Shown here: positions 1 through 5,660 of the stretch, in pieces
Layout of the letters: every line of letters starts with the position of its first letter
How positions within the stretch are numbered: position 1 is the first letter of the stretch
DNA from: Endomicrobium sp.
Lineage (GTDB): Bacteria > Elusimicrobiota > Endomicrobiia > Endomicrobiales > Endomicrobiaceae
Direction: 5' to 3'
Assembly: GCA_031264425.1 (NCBI GenBank)
Contig: JAISDY010000064.1
Location: 1-6,109 of the forward strand
DNA length: 6,109 nt
Notes under the pieces: model-generated
Told to the model about the DNA's origin: nothing
The model's database searches: none
The model's input: only the letters and a program-made list of their open reading frames with translations
Made by a program: the position numbers and the translations under genes

Positions 1-1760
1 TTCTTGACGCTTGGCTTGGGTTGGCTCTTATTGCTGTTCTTACTTTTATTTTGTTTGCAAAAATATTAAGACTGTCCGTCATAAGGTTTTTTCGCAGTTT
101 CTTTGTCAATTTAAAAGACGACATAAAGAAATCAAAGACTAAAATAGAAGATTCAAGCAAAGCTGACGAGCCATCTATACAACAAAGTTTTGCAGATGAC
201 GTTTTTACTCGCGAGATAGGACCGAATATTGTGAACAGGTTTGACGAAGAGGAAAAGAAACGTAAAGAACCGTCAAAAGAGATTCGGGAAAAACAAGAAT
301 CAATTGACAGCAAGGCGTTTAGTTATACGCTTCCTCCGATGACTTTATTAAAAGAAGACGATACTTCAAATTTTGCTACAAATAAAAATGAGCTTTTGAA
401 AAGAGCTGAATATTTAAAGACTATTCTTGCCGATTTTGACATAAATGCAGAAGTTAAAGATATTATACCCGGTCCTGTAGTAACCCGTTACGATTTGGTT
501 TTGGCTCCCGGCATAAGAATACAGACAGTTTCAAACATTATAGACAATATTTCTTTGGCAATGCGCACGGCTTCAATAAGAATTGTTCCGATACCTGAAA
601 AAGCGGTTGTGGGCATAGAAGTGCCTAATCCTGTAAGCGTAATTGTCGGCTTAAGGGGAATTTTAGAAAGCGTTTCATTTGAAAAGTCAAAATCTCTTCT
701 CACTTTAGCTTTGGGTAAAACAACCGATGGAGCGGGCTATGTGGCTAATTTAGCTTCAATGCCCCATTTGCTAATCGCTGGAGCCACAGGTTCGGGTAAG
801 AGCGTTGGGATTCATACCATAATACTTTCTATTTTATATAAAGCTCGTCCAGATGAAGTGAAGTTTATGCTGATTGATCCTAAACGTGTTGAAATGCCCA
901 TATATAGGGACATTCCTCATTTGTACAATCCGTGTACTACGGCGGCAAATGCCGATATTATAACTAATCCAAGAGAAGCTGTCGCGGCTTTAAAGAAACT
1001 TGTTTTAGTTATGGAAGAAAGGTACACAAAATTTGCTAACGTAATGGTTAGAAATATTGAAGATTACAACAATAAAATGGCTGAAACAGGCGGGGAAAAA
1101 GAATTTTATATTGTCGTTATAATAGATGAGCTTGCAGATTTAATGCTTGTAGTGCAGAAAGAAATAGAAGATTCCATACAGCGCTTGGCTCAAATGGCAA
1201 GAGCTGTTGGGATACACCTGATACTTGCCACTCAAAGACCTTCCGTAAATGTCATAACGGGCATTATTAAAGCCAATTTCCCGGCAAGACTTTCATTCCA
1301 GACGACTTCTAAAGTTGACTCAAGAGTTATTCTGGATATGTTAGGTGCAGAATCGCTTATGGGAAAAGGCGATATGTTATTTTTGTCGCCGGGTGAGGCA
1401 AGACCCGTTCGGTTGCAGGGAGCTTTTGTTTCATTAAAAGAAGCGGAGAAAATAATTTCTTTTATAAGTAACCAGAATTTCCCAAGACTCTACGAAGCCG
1501 TATCTGTTGAAGTTGAGGGAAAGGGAAATTTTGGCGCTGATAAAGAGAGTAAAGATTTAATTCCCGCTCTGAAACTTATAAGCGAAAGAAGAAGAATATC
1601 TCAAGATTTGCTTAAAGCAAATTTTGGCGGATCAGCAAGGGCTACAAATATACTTAGCATTCTTGAAATAGAGGGTTTTATATCAAAGCCCGAAGGCACT
1701 AATAAGTGGCAGATAAATTTTGATAAGATTTCAAAATATCTGGAAGCAAACAATATATGA
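1..1760 (+). CDS. ftsK: FtsK/SpoIIIE-type DNA translocase, 5' end outside the window
   Basis: ATP-driven, septum-anchored DNA pump that clears chromosome termini during division. The frame is open to the left edge (first full codon at base 3), so the TTG at 21 is not a believable start; the missing part should hold the earlier membrane helices. Numbering from that TTG, residues 1-20 are the end of a membrane helix. Residues 30-100 are a short charged linker, much shorter than in E. coli FtsK. Residues 100-240 are the alpha domain. The RecA-like motor follows, with Walker A GATGSGKS (254-261), LIDPKRVEM (284-292), Walker B IVVIIDE (364-370) and ATQRPS (403-408). Residues 512-568 are a winged-helix gamma domain, which in this family reads orienting DNA motifs. 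Two oddities are an extra stretch after IPHL (298-301) and a divergent gamma recognition region. The stop overlaps the lolA start. Family assignment is very secure. Confidence 0.96.
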   Translation, partial: LDAWLGLALIAVLTFILFAKILRLSVIRFFRSFFVNLKDDIKKSKTKIEDSSKADEPSIQQSFADDVFTREIGPNIVNRFDEEEKKRKEPSKEIREKQESIDSKAFSYTLPPMTLLKEDDTSNFATNKNELLKRAEYLKTILADFDINAEVKDIIPGPVVTRYDLVLAPGIRIQTVSNIIDNISLAMRTASIRIVPIPEKAVVGIEVPNPVSVIVGLRGILESVSFEKSKSLLTLALGKTTDGAGYVANLASMPHLLIAGATGSGKSVGIHTIILSILYKARPDEVKFMLIDPKRVEMPIYRDIPHLYNPCTTAANADIITNPREAVAALKKLVLVMEERYTKFANVMVRNIEDYNNKMAETGGEKEFYIVVIIDELADLMLVVQKEIEDSIQRLAQMARAVGIHLILATQRPSVNVITGIIKANFPARLSFQTTSKVDSRVILDMLGAESLMGKGDMLFLSPGEARPVRLQGAFVSLKEAEKIISFISNQNFPRLYEAVSVEVEGKGNFGADKESKDLIPALKLISERRRISQDLLKANFGGSARATNILSILEIEGFISKPEGTNKWQINFDKISKYLEANNI

Positions 1761-2443
1761 TAAGAAATTTTTTAGTTGTGATGTCGGCAAAATTTAGTTA
1801 TATCGGGCGGCTGATATTAATTTTGACTTTTTTTTCATGTAATGCTGCGGCTCAAGAACCAAACGGCGTATTGTTTGATTTTTTTACAAGATTGGAGCAA
1901 AGCGGAAAAAAAATAAGTACTATTAAAGTGGAATTTGTTCAAACTATTTCTTTTGAATCCACAGGAGAGAAACAAAAAATTGTCGGAACAGTTTTTTGGA
2001 AGAAGCCCGGCAGCATATATATAACTCAACAAGCTCCTCAAGAGCAAAGAATTTATGTTGATGGAAAGAATATAACGATTTATACGCCGAACGAAAGGCA
2101 AGTTATTATTGACACTTGGAAAAATTCTGTTGACAGAGATTTTTCTCCCGCTTCTATCGTAAATTTTGGAAGCTCATGGCGAGAGATAAAAAAGACAAAC
2201 GACATAACTCTTGACGGATATGAGGATAATTGTGTTGTAATTAAAATTCAGTCTTTAAAAAATAAGAGTTTTAGCGCAAAAATATATATTGCAAAAACAA
2301 GCATGCTCCCGGAGAAAGCCGTTATAACTTCTGAAGGGACAAAGATAGAGCTGGTATTTAAGAATTATATTGTTAATCCTGAGTTGGCAGTGGCTACTTT
2401 CAACTTCAAGGCTCCAAATAATGTTGAAATAATAAAGCTATAG
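1757..2443 (+). CDS. lolA: Outer-membrane lipoprotein carrier protein LolA
   Basis: Periplasmic chaperone that accepts lipoproteins from the LolCDE transporter and delivers them to the outer membrane. It is 228 residues. Basic and hydrophobic N-terminal residues (helix about 17-27) end in AAA before Gln33, a plausible signal peptidase I site. The mature part has the LolA features: an early helix, KVEFVQTIS (57-65), GTVFWKKPGSI (77-87), DGKNITIY (102-109) and a C-terminal half of beta strands. The ATG at 1757 overlaps the ftsK stop as ATGA, which suggests translational coupling and decides the start; Met9 (base 1781) would give a more usual signal length but has no visible ribosome-binding site. 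In E. coli lolA also follows ftsK. The family call rests on motifs and context, as LolA is weakly conserved. The 5' end holds several long homopolymer runs. Confidence 0.88.
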   Translation: MIRNFLVVMSAKFSYIGRLILILTFFSCNAAAQEPNGVLFDFFTRLEQSGKKISTIKVEFVQTISFESTGEKQKIVGTVFWKKPGSIYITQQAPQEQRIYVDGKNITIYTPNERQVIIDTWKNSVDRDFSPASIVNFGSSWREIKKTNDITLDGYEDNCVVIKIQSLKNKSFSAKIYIAKTSMLPEKAVITSEGTKIELVFKNYIVNPELAVATFNFKAPNNVEIIKL

Positions 2444-2457
2444 TAAAAACCAAAATT

Positions 2458-2462
2458 GAGAG
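2458..2462 (+). promoter_or_regulatory. Ribosome-binding site of the rodZ-like gene
   Basis: GAGAG lies five bases before the ATG at 2468. It decides the start against the upstream TTG at 2456, which overlaps this motif and has no purine-rich site of its own. Confidence 0.55.
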
Positions 2463-2467
2463 ATACT

Positions 2468-3235
2468 ATGAAAGAAATAGGTAAAACGCTTAAGGATAAG
2501 CGGGAACAAATGAATTTGTCGCTTTCTGACGTTCATAAAGCCACCAAAGCTCAAGAAAAGTATCTTACCGCAATAGAAGAAGGCGATTTGGATGCTTTTA
2601 AGGCTGAGGTTTATTATAAAAGTTTTTTAAGATCTTACTCTAAATATCTCGGGTTTGATCCGGAAGAATTTGTGGAATTATTTAACTCTCAAAAACAAGA
2701 GGCGGAACGATCTCCTAAATCAGAAGAAGCGTCATTTTGTGCTGTTGAAAAGAATATATTTAATACAAAGAAAATATTTATTGTAGTCGTGGCAATTATT
2801 GCGGTAGCGTTGTTAATAATCTTTGTGTGCTTATATAGAAATATGTCAAAGATTGCTCAGGCTGTTGAATCTGATAATTTTAAACAAATTGAATATGAAA
2901 GCCTTCAAAAACAAAAAATAGAAGACGATGCAGCGGTTATGGAGCAAGACGAGCCATACTCTGAAGAAAAAATTCCAGACGCTGAAGCCTCAACAAGACA
3001 AAATCTTGAGATTGAAGCCAAAGAAACAGTTTGGATAAAAGTAGATAGTGACGGTAAAACTGTATATGAAGGCACGCTTCTAAAAGGCGGCAAAAAAATG
3101 TGGGAAGCTGACAATTCGTTTACTTTAAAACTTGGATACGCGCCCGGCATCAAGGTATTTTTTAACGGAGAATCTGTTGACGTCATATCCGGAGCAGTTC
3201 AAGATGTAAATACTATTAATTTAAAGAAGAAGTAA
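2468..3235 (+). CDS. rodZ: RodZ-like membrane HTH protein (HTH_25 / DUF4115)
   Basis: Bitopic inner-membrane protein; in this family the cytoplasmic HTH binds MreB and helps maintain rod shape. I chose the ATG at 2468 (255 residues) because GAGAG lies five bases upstream; a TTG at 2456 would add four residues but would use that same site. Residues 4-73 are a Cro/C1-like helix-turn-helix of the HTH_25 type (GKTLKDKREQMNLSL, then a KYLTAIEEGDLDAF segment and YYKSFLRSYSKYLG). Residues 102-123 are one membrane helix. Residues 125-180 are a charged, low-complexity periplasmic linker. Residues 183-252 match the C-terminal DUF4115 domain (TVWIKVDSDGK, EGTLLKGG, VFFNGE). Gaps of 24 bases to lolA and 19 to rimO place it in the operon. 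A transcriptional role is possible but the architecture favours RodZ. Confidence 0.88.
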   Translation: MKEIGKTLKDKREQMNLSLSDVHKATKAQEKYLTAIEEGDLDAFKAEVYYKSFLRSYSKYLGFDPEEFVELFNSQKQEAERSPKSEEASFCAVEKNIFNTKKIFIVVVAIIAVALLIIFVCLYRNMSKIAQAVESDNFKQIEYESLQKQKIEDDAAVMEQDEPYSEEKIPDAEASTRQNLEIEAKETVWIKVDSDGKTVYEGTLLKGGKKMWEADNSFTLKLGYAPGIKVFFNGESVDVISGAVQDVNTINLKKK

Positions 3236-3246
3236 TAATAAAGGTT

Positions 3247-3251
3247 TAGGA
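3247..3251 (+). promoter_or_regulatory. Ribosome-binding site of rimO
   Basis: TAGGA lies three bases before the ATG at 3255, with a further AAGG at 3241-3244. Together they support 3255 as the rimO start, in the 19-base gap after the rodZ-like gene. Confidence 0.5.
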
Positions 3252-3254
3252 ATT

Positions 3255-3812
3255 ATGCAAAAAGTAGCGGTTCTGGCGTTAGGTTGTCCGAAGAATACTG
3301 TTGAGGCTGAATATTTGCTTGGCGTTTTTCGCAGCAAAGGCTTTGAAATAACCAATAATATTGAAGAAGCTGACATATCCGTGATACATACTTGCTCTTT
3401 TATAAAAACTGCAAAAGAAGAATCTGAAAAAGCTATTCGCGGCGTTTTGTCTGTCAAGAAAAAAAACGGTTTGAGAGTATATGTTTCTGGCTGTTTGCCT
3501 CAGCTTTTACAGAATAAAATGAATTCTATTTTTCCAGAAATAGACGGATATGTCGGGACAGGTACTCTCAAAGAATTGCCGCAGTTGATTTTTAATAAAG
3601 GCTTTGACAAGTCTTTGCTTCCGCCGGGCGGTTTAAACGAATCAAAACATAGGGTGCTGTCTTCTTCTTTACTTTCAACATATTTGAAAATAGCGGAAGG
3701 CTGTTGGCATAAATGCAGTTTTTGTATAATACCGTCTTTCCGCGGCAATTATGAAAGTCGCTCAATAAAATCTTTGGTTGACGAAGCTAAATCTTTGCGG
3801 ATAACGGCATAA
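3255..3812 (+). CDS. rimO: RimO N-terminal fragment (MTTase domain and radical-SAM cysteines)
   Basis: This is the first reading frame of the split gene, 185 residues. Residues 2-110 are the N-terminal methylthiotransferase domain, whose three cysteines, Cys11 (GCPKN), Cys47 (HTCSF) and Cys80 (SGCLPQ), should bind the auxiliary 4Fe-4S cluster. Cys150, Cys154 and Cys157 (EGCWHKCSFC) form the CxxxCxxC motif that binds the SAM-cleaving cluster. The last four residues (RITA) are out-of-frame additions after Leu181. Made alone, it would contain only the first strand or so of the radical-SAM barrel and no TRAM domain, so activity is not expected. Confidence 0.8.
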   Translation: MQKVAVLALGCPKNTVEAEYLLGVFRSKGFEITNNIEEADISVIHTCSFIKTAKEESEKAIRGVLSVKKKNGLRVYVSGCLPQLLQNKMNSIFPEIDGYVGTGTLKELPQLIFNKGFDKSLLPPGGLNESKHRVLSSSLLSTYLKIAEGCWHKCSFCIIPSFRGNYESRSIKSLVDEAKSLRITA

Positions 3813-3823
3813 AAGAGCTTATA

Positions 3824-4573
3824 TTGATAACTCAAGACACCACAAGCTACGGTTATGATATTTACGGGGCGTTTGCGTTAGATAGACTTCTTTCAAAACT
3901 TGCAAAAATTAACGGGTTAAAATGGATAAGACTTCTTTATGCTTATCCATCTAGCGTTAATGACAGCTTGCTTGCTGTTTTTAAAGATCATAAAAGTATT
4001 TGTAATTATATGGATATTCCTATACAACATATAAGCAGGAATGTTTTATCGGCAATGCGGAGACCTCTTAACACAGCGTCTATTATTGAAAAGATAAAAA
4101 ATAAGCTGCCGGATATTATTTTAAGAACGTCAATAATAACGGGATTTCCCGGAGAAAATAATAGAGATATTAACGAATTAATTTCTTTTTTAGAGCAAGG
4201 ATACTTTCAATATGTGGGAGTTTTTGAGTACTCAAATCAAAAAGAAGCGGATTCTTCAAAACTAAAAAGACAAATTAAAAATTCTGTTGCGATAGAAAGA
4301 AAAGTTCTCGTTGAAAATGCTCAATATTCCGTTTTTAAATCTCAAATTGATAATATAAAAGGAAATAACGTTGAGTTCATTGTTGAGAAGTGTTCGCAAA
4401 GAACATCTGATGGTAAGTATAATATAACAGGAAGATGTTATTTCCAAGCTCCTGAAATAGACGGACATGTCACGCTTTTAAGTAATAATCCATTAAAATC
4501 CGGCGAGTTTTATAACGGTAAGATAGCGGGCGTTAAAGGTTATAATATAAAAGTAACGATTGGAGAAATATAA
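3824..4573 (+). CDS. rimO: RimO C-terminal fragment (rest of radical-SAM barrel and TRAM domain)
   Basis: This is the second reading frame of the split gene. The nominal TTG at 3824 is an internal leucine codon of RimO (ELILITQDTT), and the frame is open back to 3791, so this is not a natural gene start. A GAG at 3815-3817 could allow weak reinitiation after the stop at 3810-3812. From the TTG, residues 1-170 carry the barrel: QDTTSYGYDIYG (4-15), WIRLLYAYPSS (34-44), MDIPIQHIS (63-71), MRRP (78-81), LRTSIITGFPGE (100-111) and VGVFEYS (131-137). Residues 174-249 form a TRAM substrate-binding domain including APEIDG (209-214). It lacks all cluster-binding cysteines and cannot act by itself. 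Confidence 0.75.
   Translation: MITQDTTSYGYDIYGAFALDRLLSKLAKINGLKWIRLLYAYPSSVNDSLLAVFKDHKSICNYMDIPIQHISRNVLSAMRRPLNTASIIEKIKNKLPDIILRTSIITGFPGENNRDINELISFLEQGYFQYVGVFEYSNQKEADSSKLKRQIKNSVAIERKVLVENAQYSVFKSQIDNIKGNNVEFIVEKCSQRTSDGKYNITGRCYFQAPEIDGHVTLLSNNPLKSGEFYNGKIAGVKGYNIKVTIGEI
3922..3950 (+). repeat. Perfect 9-bp inverted repeat inside rimO
   Basis: ATGGATAAG at 3922-3930 is the exact reverse complement of CTTATCCAT at 3942-3950, with an 11-base spacer. In RNA it could form a modest hairpin about 120 bases after the frameshift. It encodes the conserved RimO stretch around WIRLLYAYPS, so codon constraint may explain it fully. It is not followed by a T-run and is not a terminator. Confidence 0.4.
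4562..4565 (+). promoter_or_regulatory. Ribosome-binding site of pgsA
   Basis: GGAG lies seven bases before the ATG at 4573, inside the last codons of rimO. It supports a start at the TAATG overlap and offers pgsA its own ribosome entry even when rimO translation stops early. Confidence 0.6.
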
Positions 4574-5193
4574 TGAATTTGGCAAATAAGCTGACCATAG
4601 CTAGAATATGTTTAGTACCTTTTTTTATTTTATTTATGTCGTTGGGAGGTTTTTTAAACACAATTTTTGCTTTAATTGTTTTCTTTGTGGCGTCAATCAC
4701 GGATTTTTTTGACGGACATATCGCAAGAAAGCAGAAAACTATAACGTCTTTAGGTATTTTTTTAGATCCTTTAGCCGACAAATTATTAATATCTTCGGCA
4801 TTTATATGTTTTGTAGGCATACCATATCTTAGAATATCGGCATGGATGGTTATAGCGATAATATCTAGGGAATTTTTAATAACGGGACTTCGCTCAATTG
4901 CAGCGTATAAAAATGTGATTATACCCGCAGATAAGTCAGGTAAATTTAAAACCACATTGCAAATTGTGGTCATTATAACTACGTTGACAATCATAATAAT
5001 TAACGAGGCGTTTGCTAAATATGGAGGCATTCCGATTGATTTTTTTAAATTTTATAATATCGGAGCATATTCTTATGTGATTGTTGCAATAGAAAAAATT
5101 CCATATTGGTTTACTTTTTTTGCCGCTATCTTTACAATTTTTTCTGGTGCAAATTATGTGTTCAAATATAAAAACTTATTGGCTTTGAAATAA
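4573..5193 (+). CDS. pgsA: CDP-diacylglycerol--glycerol-3-phosphate 3-phosphatidyltransferase PgsA
   Basis: Integral membrane enzyme that joins CDP-diacylglycerol and glycerol-3-phosphate to make phosphatidylglycerophosphate, the committed step to phosphatidylglycerol and cardiolipin. It is 206 residues, slightly longer than many family members. It opens with the typical NLANKLTIARICLVP. The CDP-alcohol phosphotransferase signature DxxDGxxARx8GxxxDxxxD is complete: Asp44, Asp47, Gly48, Ala51, Arg52, Gly61, Asp65 and Asp69; the aspartates bind the metal ions and activate catalysis. Several hydrophobic segments fit the usual six-helix fold. The ATG shares one base with the rimO stop (TAATG), and its own stop overlaps pgpA in the same way, so it is probably co-translated with the next enzyme of the pathway. 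PgsA rather than another CDP-alcohol transferase is favoured by the N-terminus and by adjacency to PgpA. Confidence 0.93.
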   Translation: MNLANKLTIARICLVPFFILFMSLGGFLNTIFALIVFFVASITDFFDGHIARKQKTITSLGIFLDPLADKLLISSAFICFVGIPYLRISAWMVIAIISREFLITGLRSIAAYKNVIIPADKSGKFKTTLQIVVIITTLTIIIINEAFAKYGGIPIDFFKFYNIGAYSYVIVAIEKIPYWFTFFAAIFTIFSGANYVFKYKNLLALK

Positions 5194-5645
5194 TGAATAA
5201 AATAATAATTTTCTTTTCTTCGGTAGGTTATTTAGGGTATATTAAGCGCGCTCCGGGAACTTTTGGCAGCTTAGCGGGCGTATTGTTTTGGATATTTTTT
5301 ATGCCGGAAAGCGCTATAGCTCAACTGTGTTCTTTAGTTGCGATATTTTTTATTTCTATTTTCTTTTCTTCTCTAGCTGAGGATATTTACAAAATAAAAG
5401 ACGACTGGAGAATAGTTATTGACGAAGTTGCAGGTATGTGGTTTTCTTTGGCTTTGTTGCCGAAAAATTTCTTATTTTTTCTTTTAGGATTTTTATTGTT
5501 TAGGTTATTGGATATAAAAAAACCTTGGATAATAAAATCAGTTCAAGACCTTAAAGGCGGTTTTGGCGTTACAATAGACGATGTTATAGCCGGAATATTT
5601 GCAAACTTTATACTTCAAATTGTAAATTTTGCCTTACTAAAATAA
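5193..5645 (+). CDS. pgpA: Phosphatidylglycerophosphatase A (PgpA)
   Basis: Membrane phosphatase that removes the terminal phosphate from phosphatidylglycerophosphate, giving phosphatidylglycerol; it therefore uses the product of the preceding pgsA. It is 150 residues, a normal length. Family motifs are in order: GYIKRAPGTFGSLAG (15-29), VIDEVAGMW (75-83), FRLLDIKKPW (103-112) and GGFGVTIDDVIAG (122-134). The acidic residues Asp77, Glu78, Asp107, Asp129 and Asp130 are candidate metal ligands and catalytic residues. Hydrophobic stretches at about 27-60, 80-105 and 130-149 fit membrane helices. It starts at a TAATG overlap with the pgsA stop and has no clear ribosome-binding site of its own, so it probably depends on translation of pgsA. 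Two adjacent genes for consecutive steps make the assignment strong. Confidence 0.94.
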   Translation: MNKIIIFFSSVGYLGYIKRAPGTFGSLAGVLFWIFFMPESAIAQLCSLVAIFFISIFFSSLAEDIYKIKDDWRIVIDEVAGMWFSLALLPKNFLFFLLGFLLFRLLDIKKPWIIKSVQDLKGGFGVTIDDVIAGIFANFILQIVNFALLK

Positions 5646-5651
5646 TTAAAT

Positions 5652-5655
5652 AGGA
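5652..5655 (+). promoter_or_regulatory. Ribosome-binding site of the metallo-hydrolase gene
   Basis: AGGA lies five bases before the ATG at 5661 in the 15-base gap after pgpA. It supports that start for a gene whose end is outside the window. Confidence 0.6.
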
Positions 5656-5660
5656 TAAAA

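Larger units (their letters stand above)
3255..4573 (+). pseudogene. rimO: Ribosomal protein S12 methylthiotransferase RimO, split by one frameshift
   Basis: RimO is a radical-SAM enzyme with two 4Fe-4S clusters that adds a methylthio group to a conserved aspartate of ribosomal protein S12. The first frame runs to TAA at 3810-3812, while the rest of the protein is encoded in another frame that is open from 3791 to 4573. Joining Leu at 3795-3797 to Ala at 3797-3799 restores the family sequence KSLADNGIKELILITQDTT and gives about 439 residues, the usual RimO length. One missing base, for example one G of an original TTGGCG, explains it. No other stop or lost motif is visible, so the lesion is recent, a sequencing error, or recoded. 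GCPKN, QDTTSYGYD, LYAYP and APEIDG distinguish RimO from the related tRNA enzyme MiaB. Whether it is truly dead cannot be told from sequence alone. Confidence 0.85.

Noticed and set aside
21..23. TTG as the true start of ftsK
   Set aside because: The frame stays open to the left edge and the upstream residues (LDAWLG) continue the membrane helix, so the gene begins outside the window.
1823..1843. Lipobox at Cys28 of LolA, making it a lipoprotein
   Set aside because: The sequence before Cys is FFS, with Phe rather than Leu at -3, and AAA before Gln33 is a good ordinary signal peptidase site. LolA proteins are soluble in the periplasm.
3786..3812. Programmed -1 frameshifting in rimO
   Set aside because: No canonical X XXY YYZ slippery heptamer exists in the allowed window; the codons are GCT AAA TCT TTG CGG ATA ACG GCA. 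There is no strong structure at the right spacing, and rimO is not known to be recoded. A single-tRNA slip of TTG onto TTT is conceivable but unsupported.
4391..4405. Short palindrome TGTTC-GCAAA-GAACA in the rimO TRAM region, as an operator or terminator
   Set aside because: Only five base pairs inside coding sequence with no T-run, so it is expected by chance.
4533..5030. 165-codon open frame on the minus strand opposite pgsA
   Set aside because: It is fully antisense to a well-supported pgsA with complete catalytic motifs; its translation shows no family pattern and follows from AT-rich codon structure. The shorter minus-strand frames elsewhere are rejected for the same reason.
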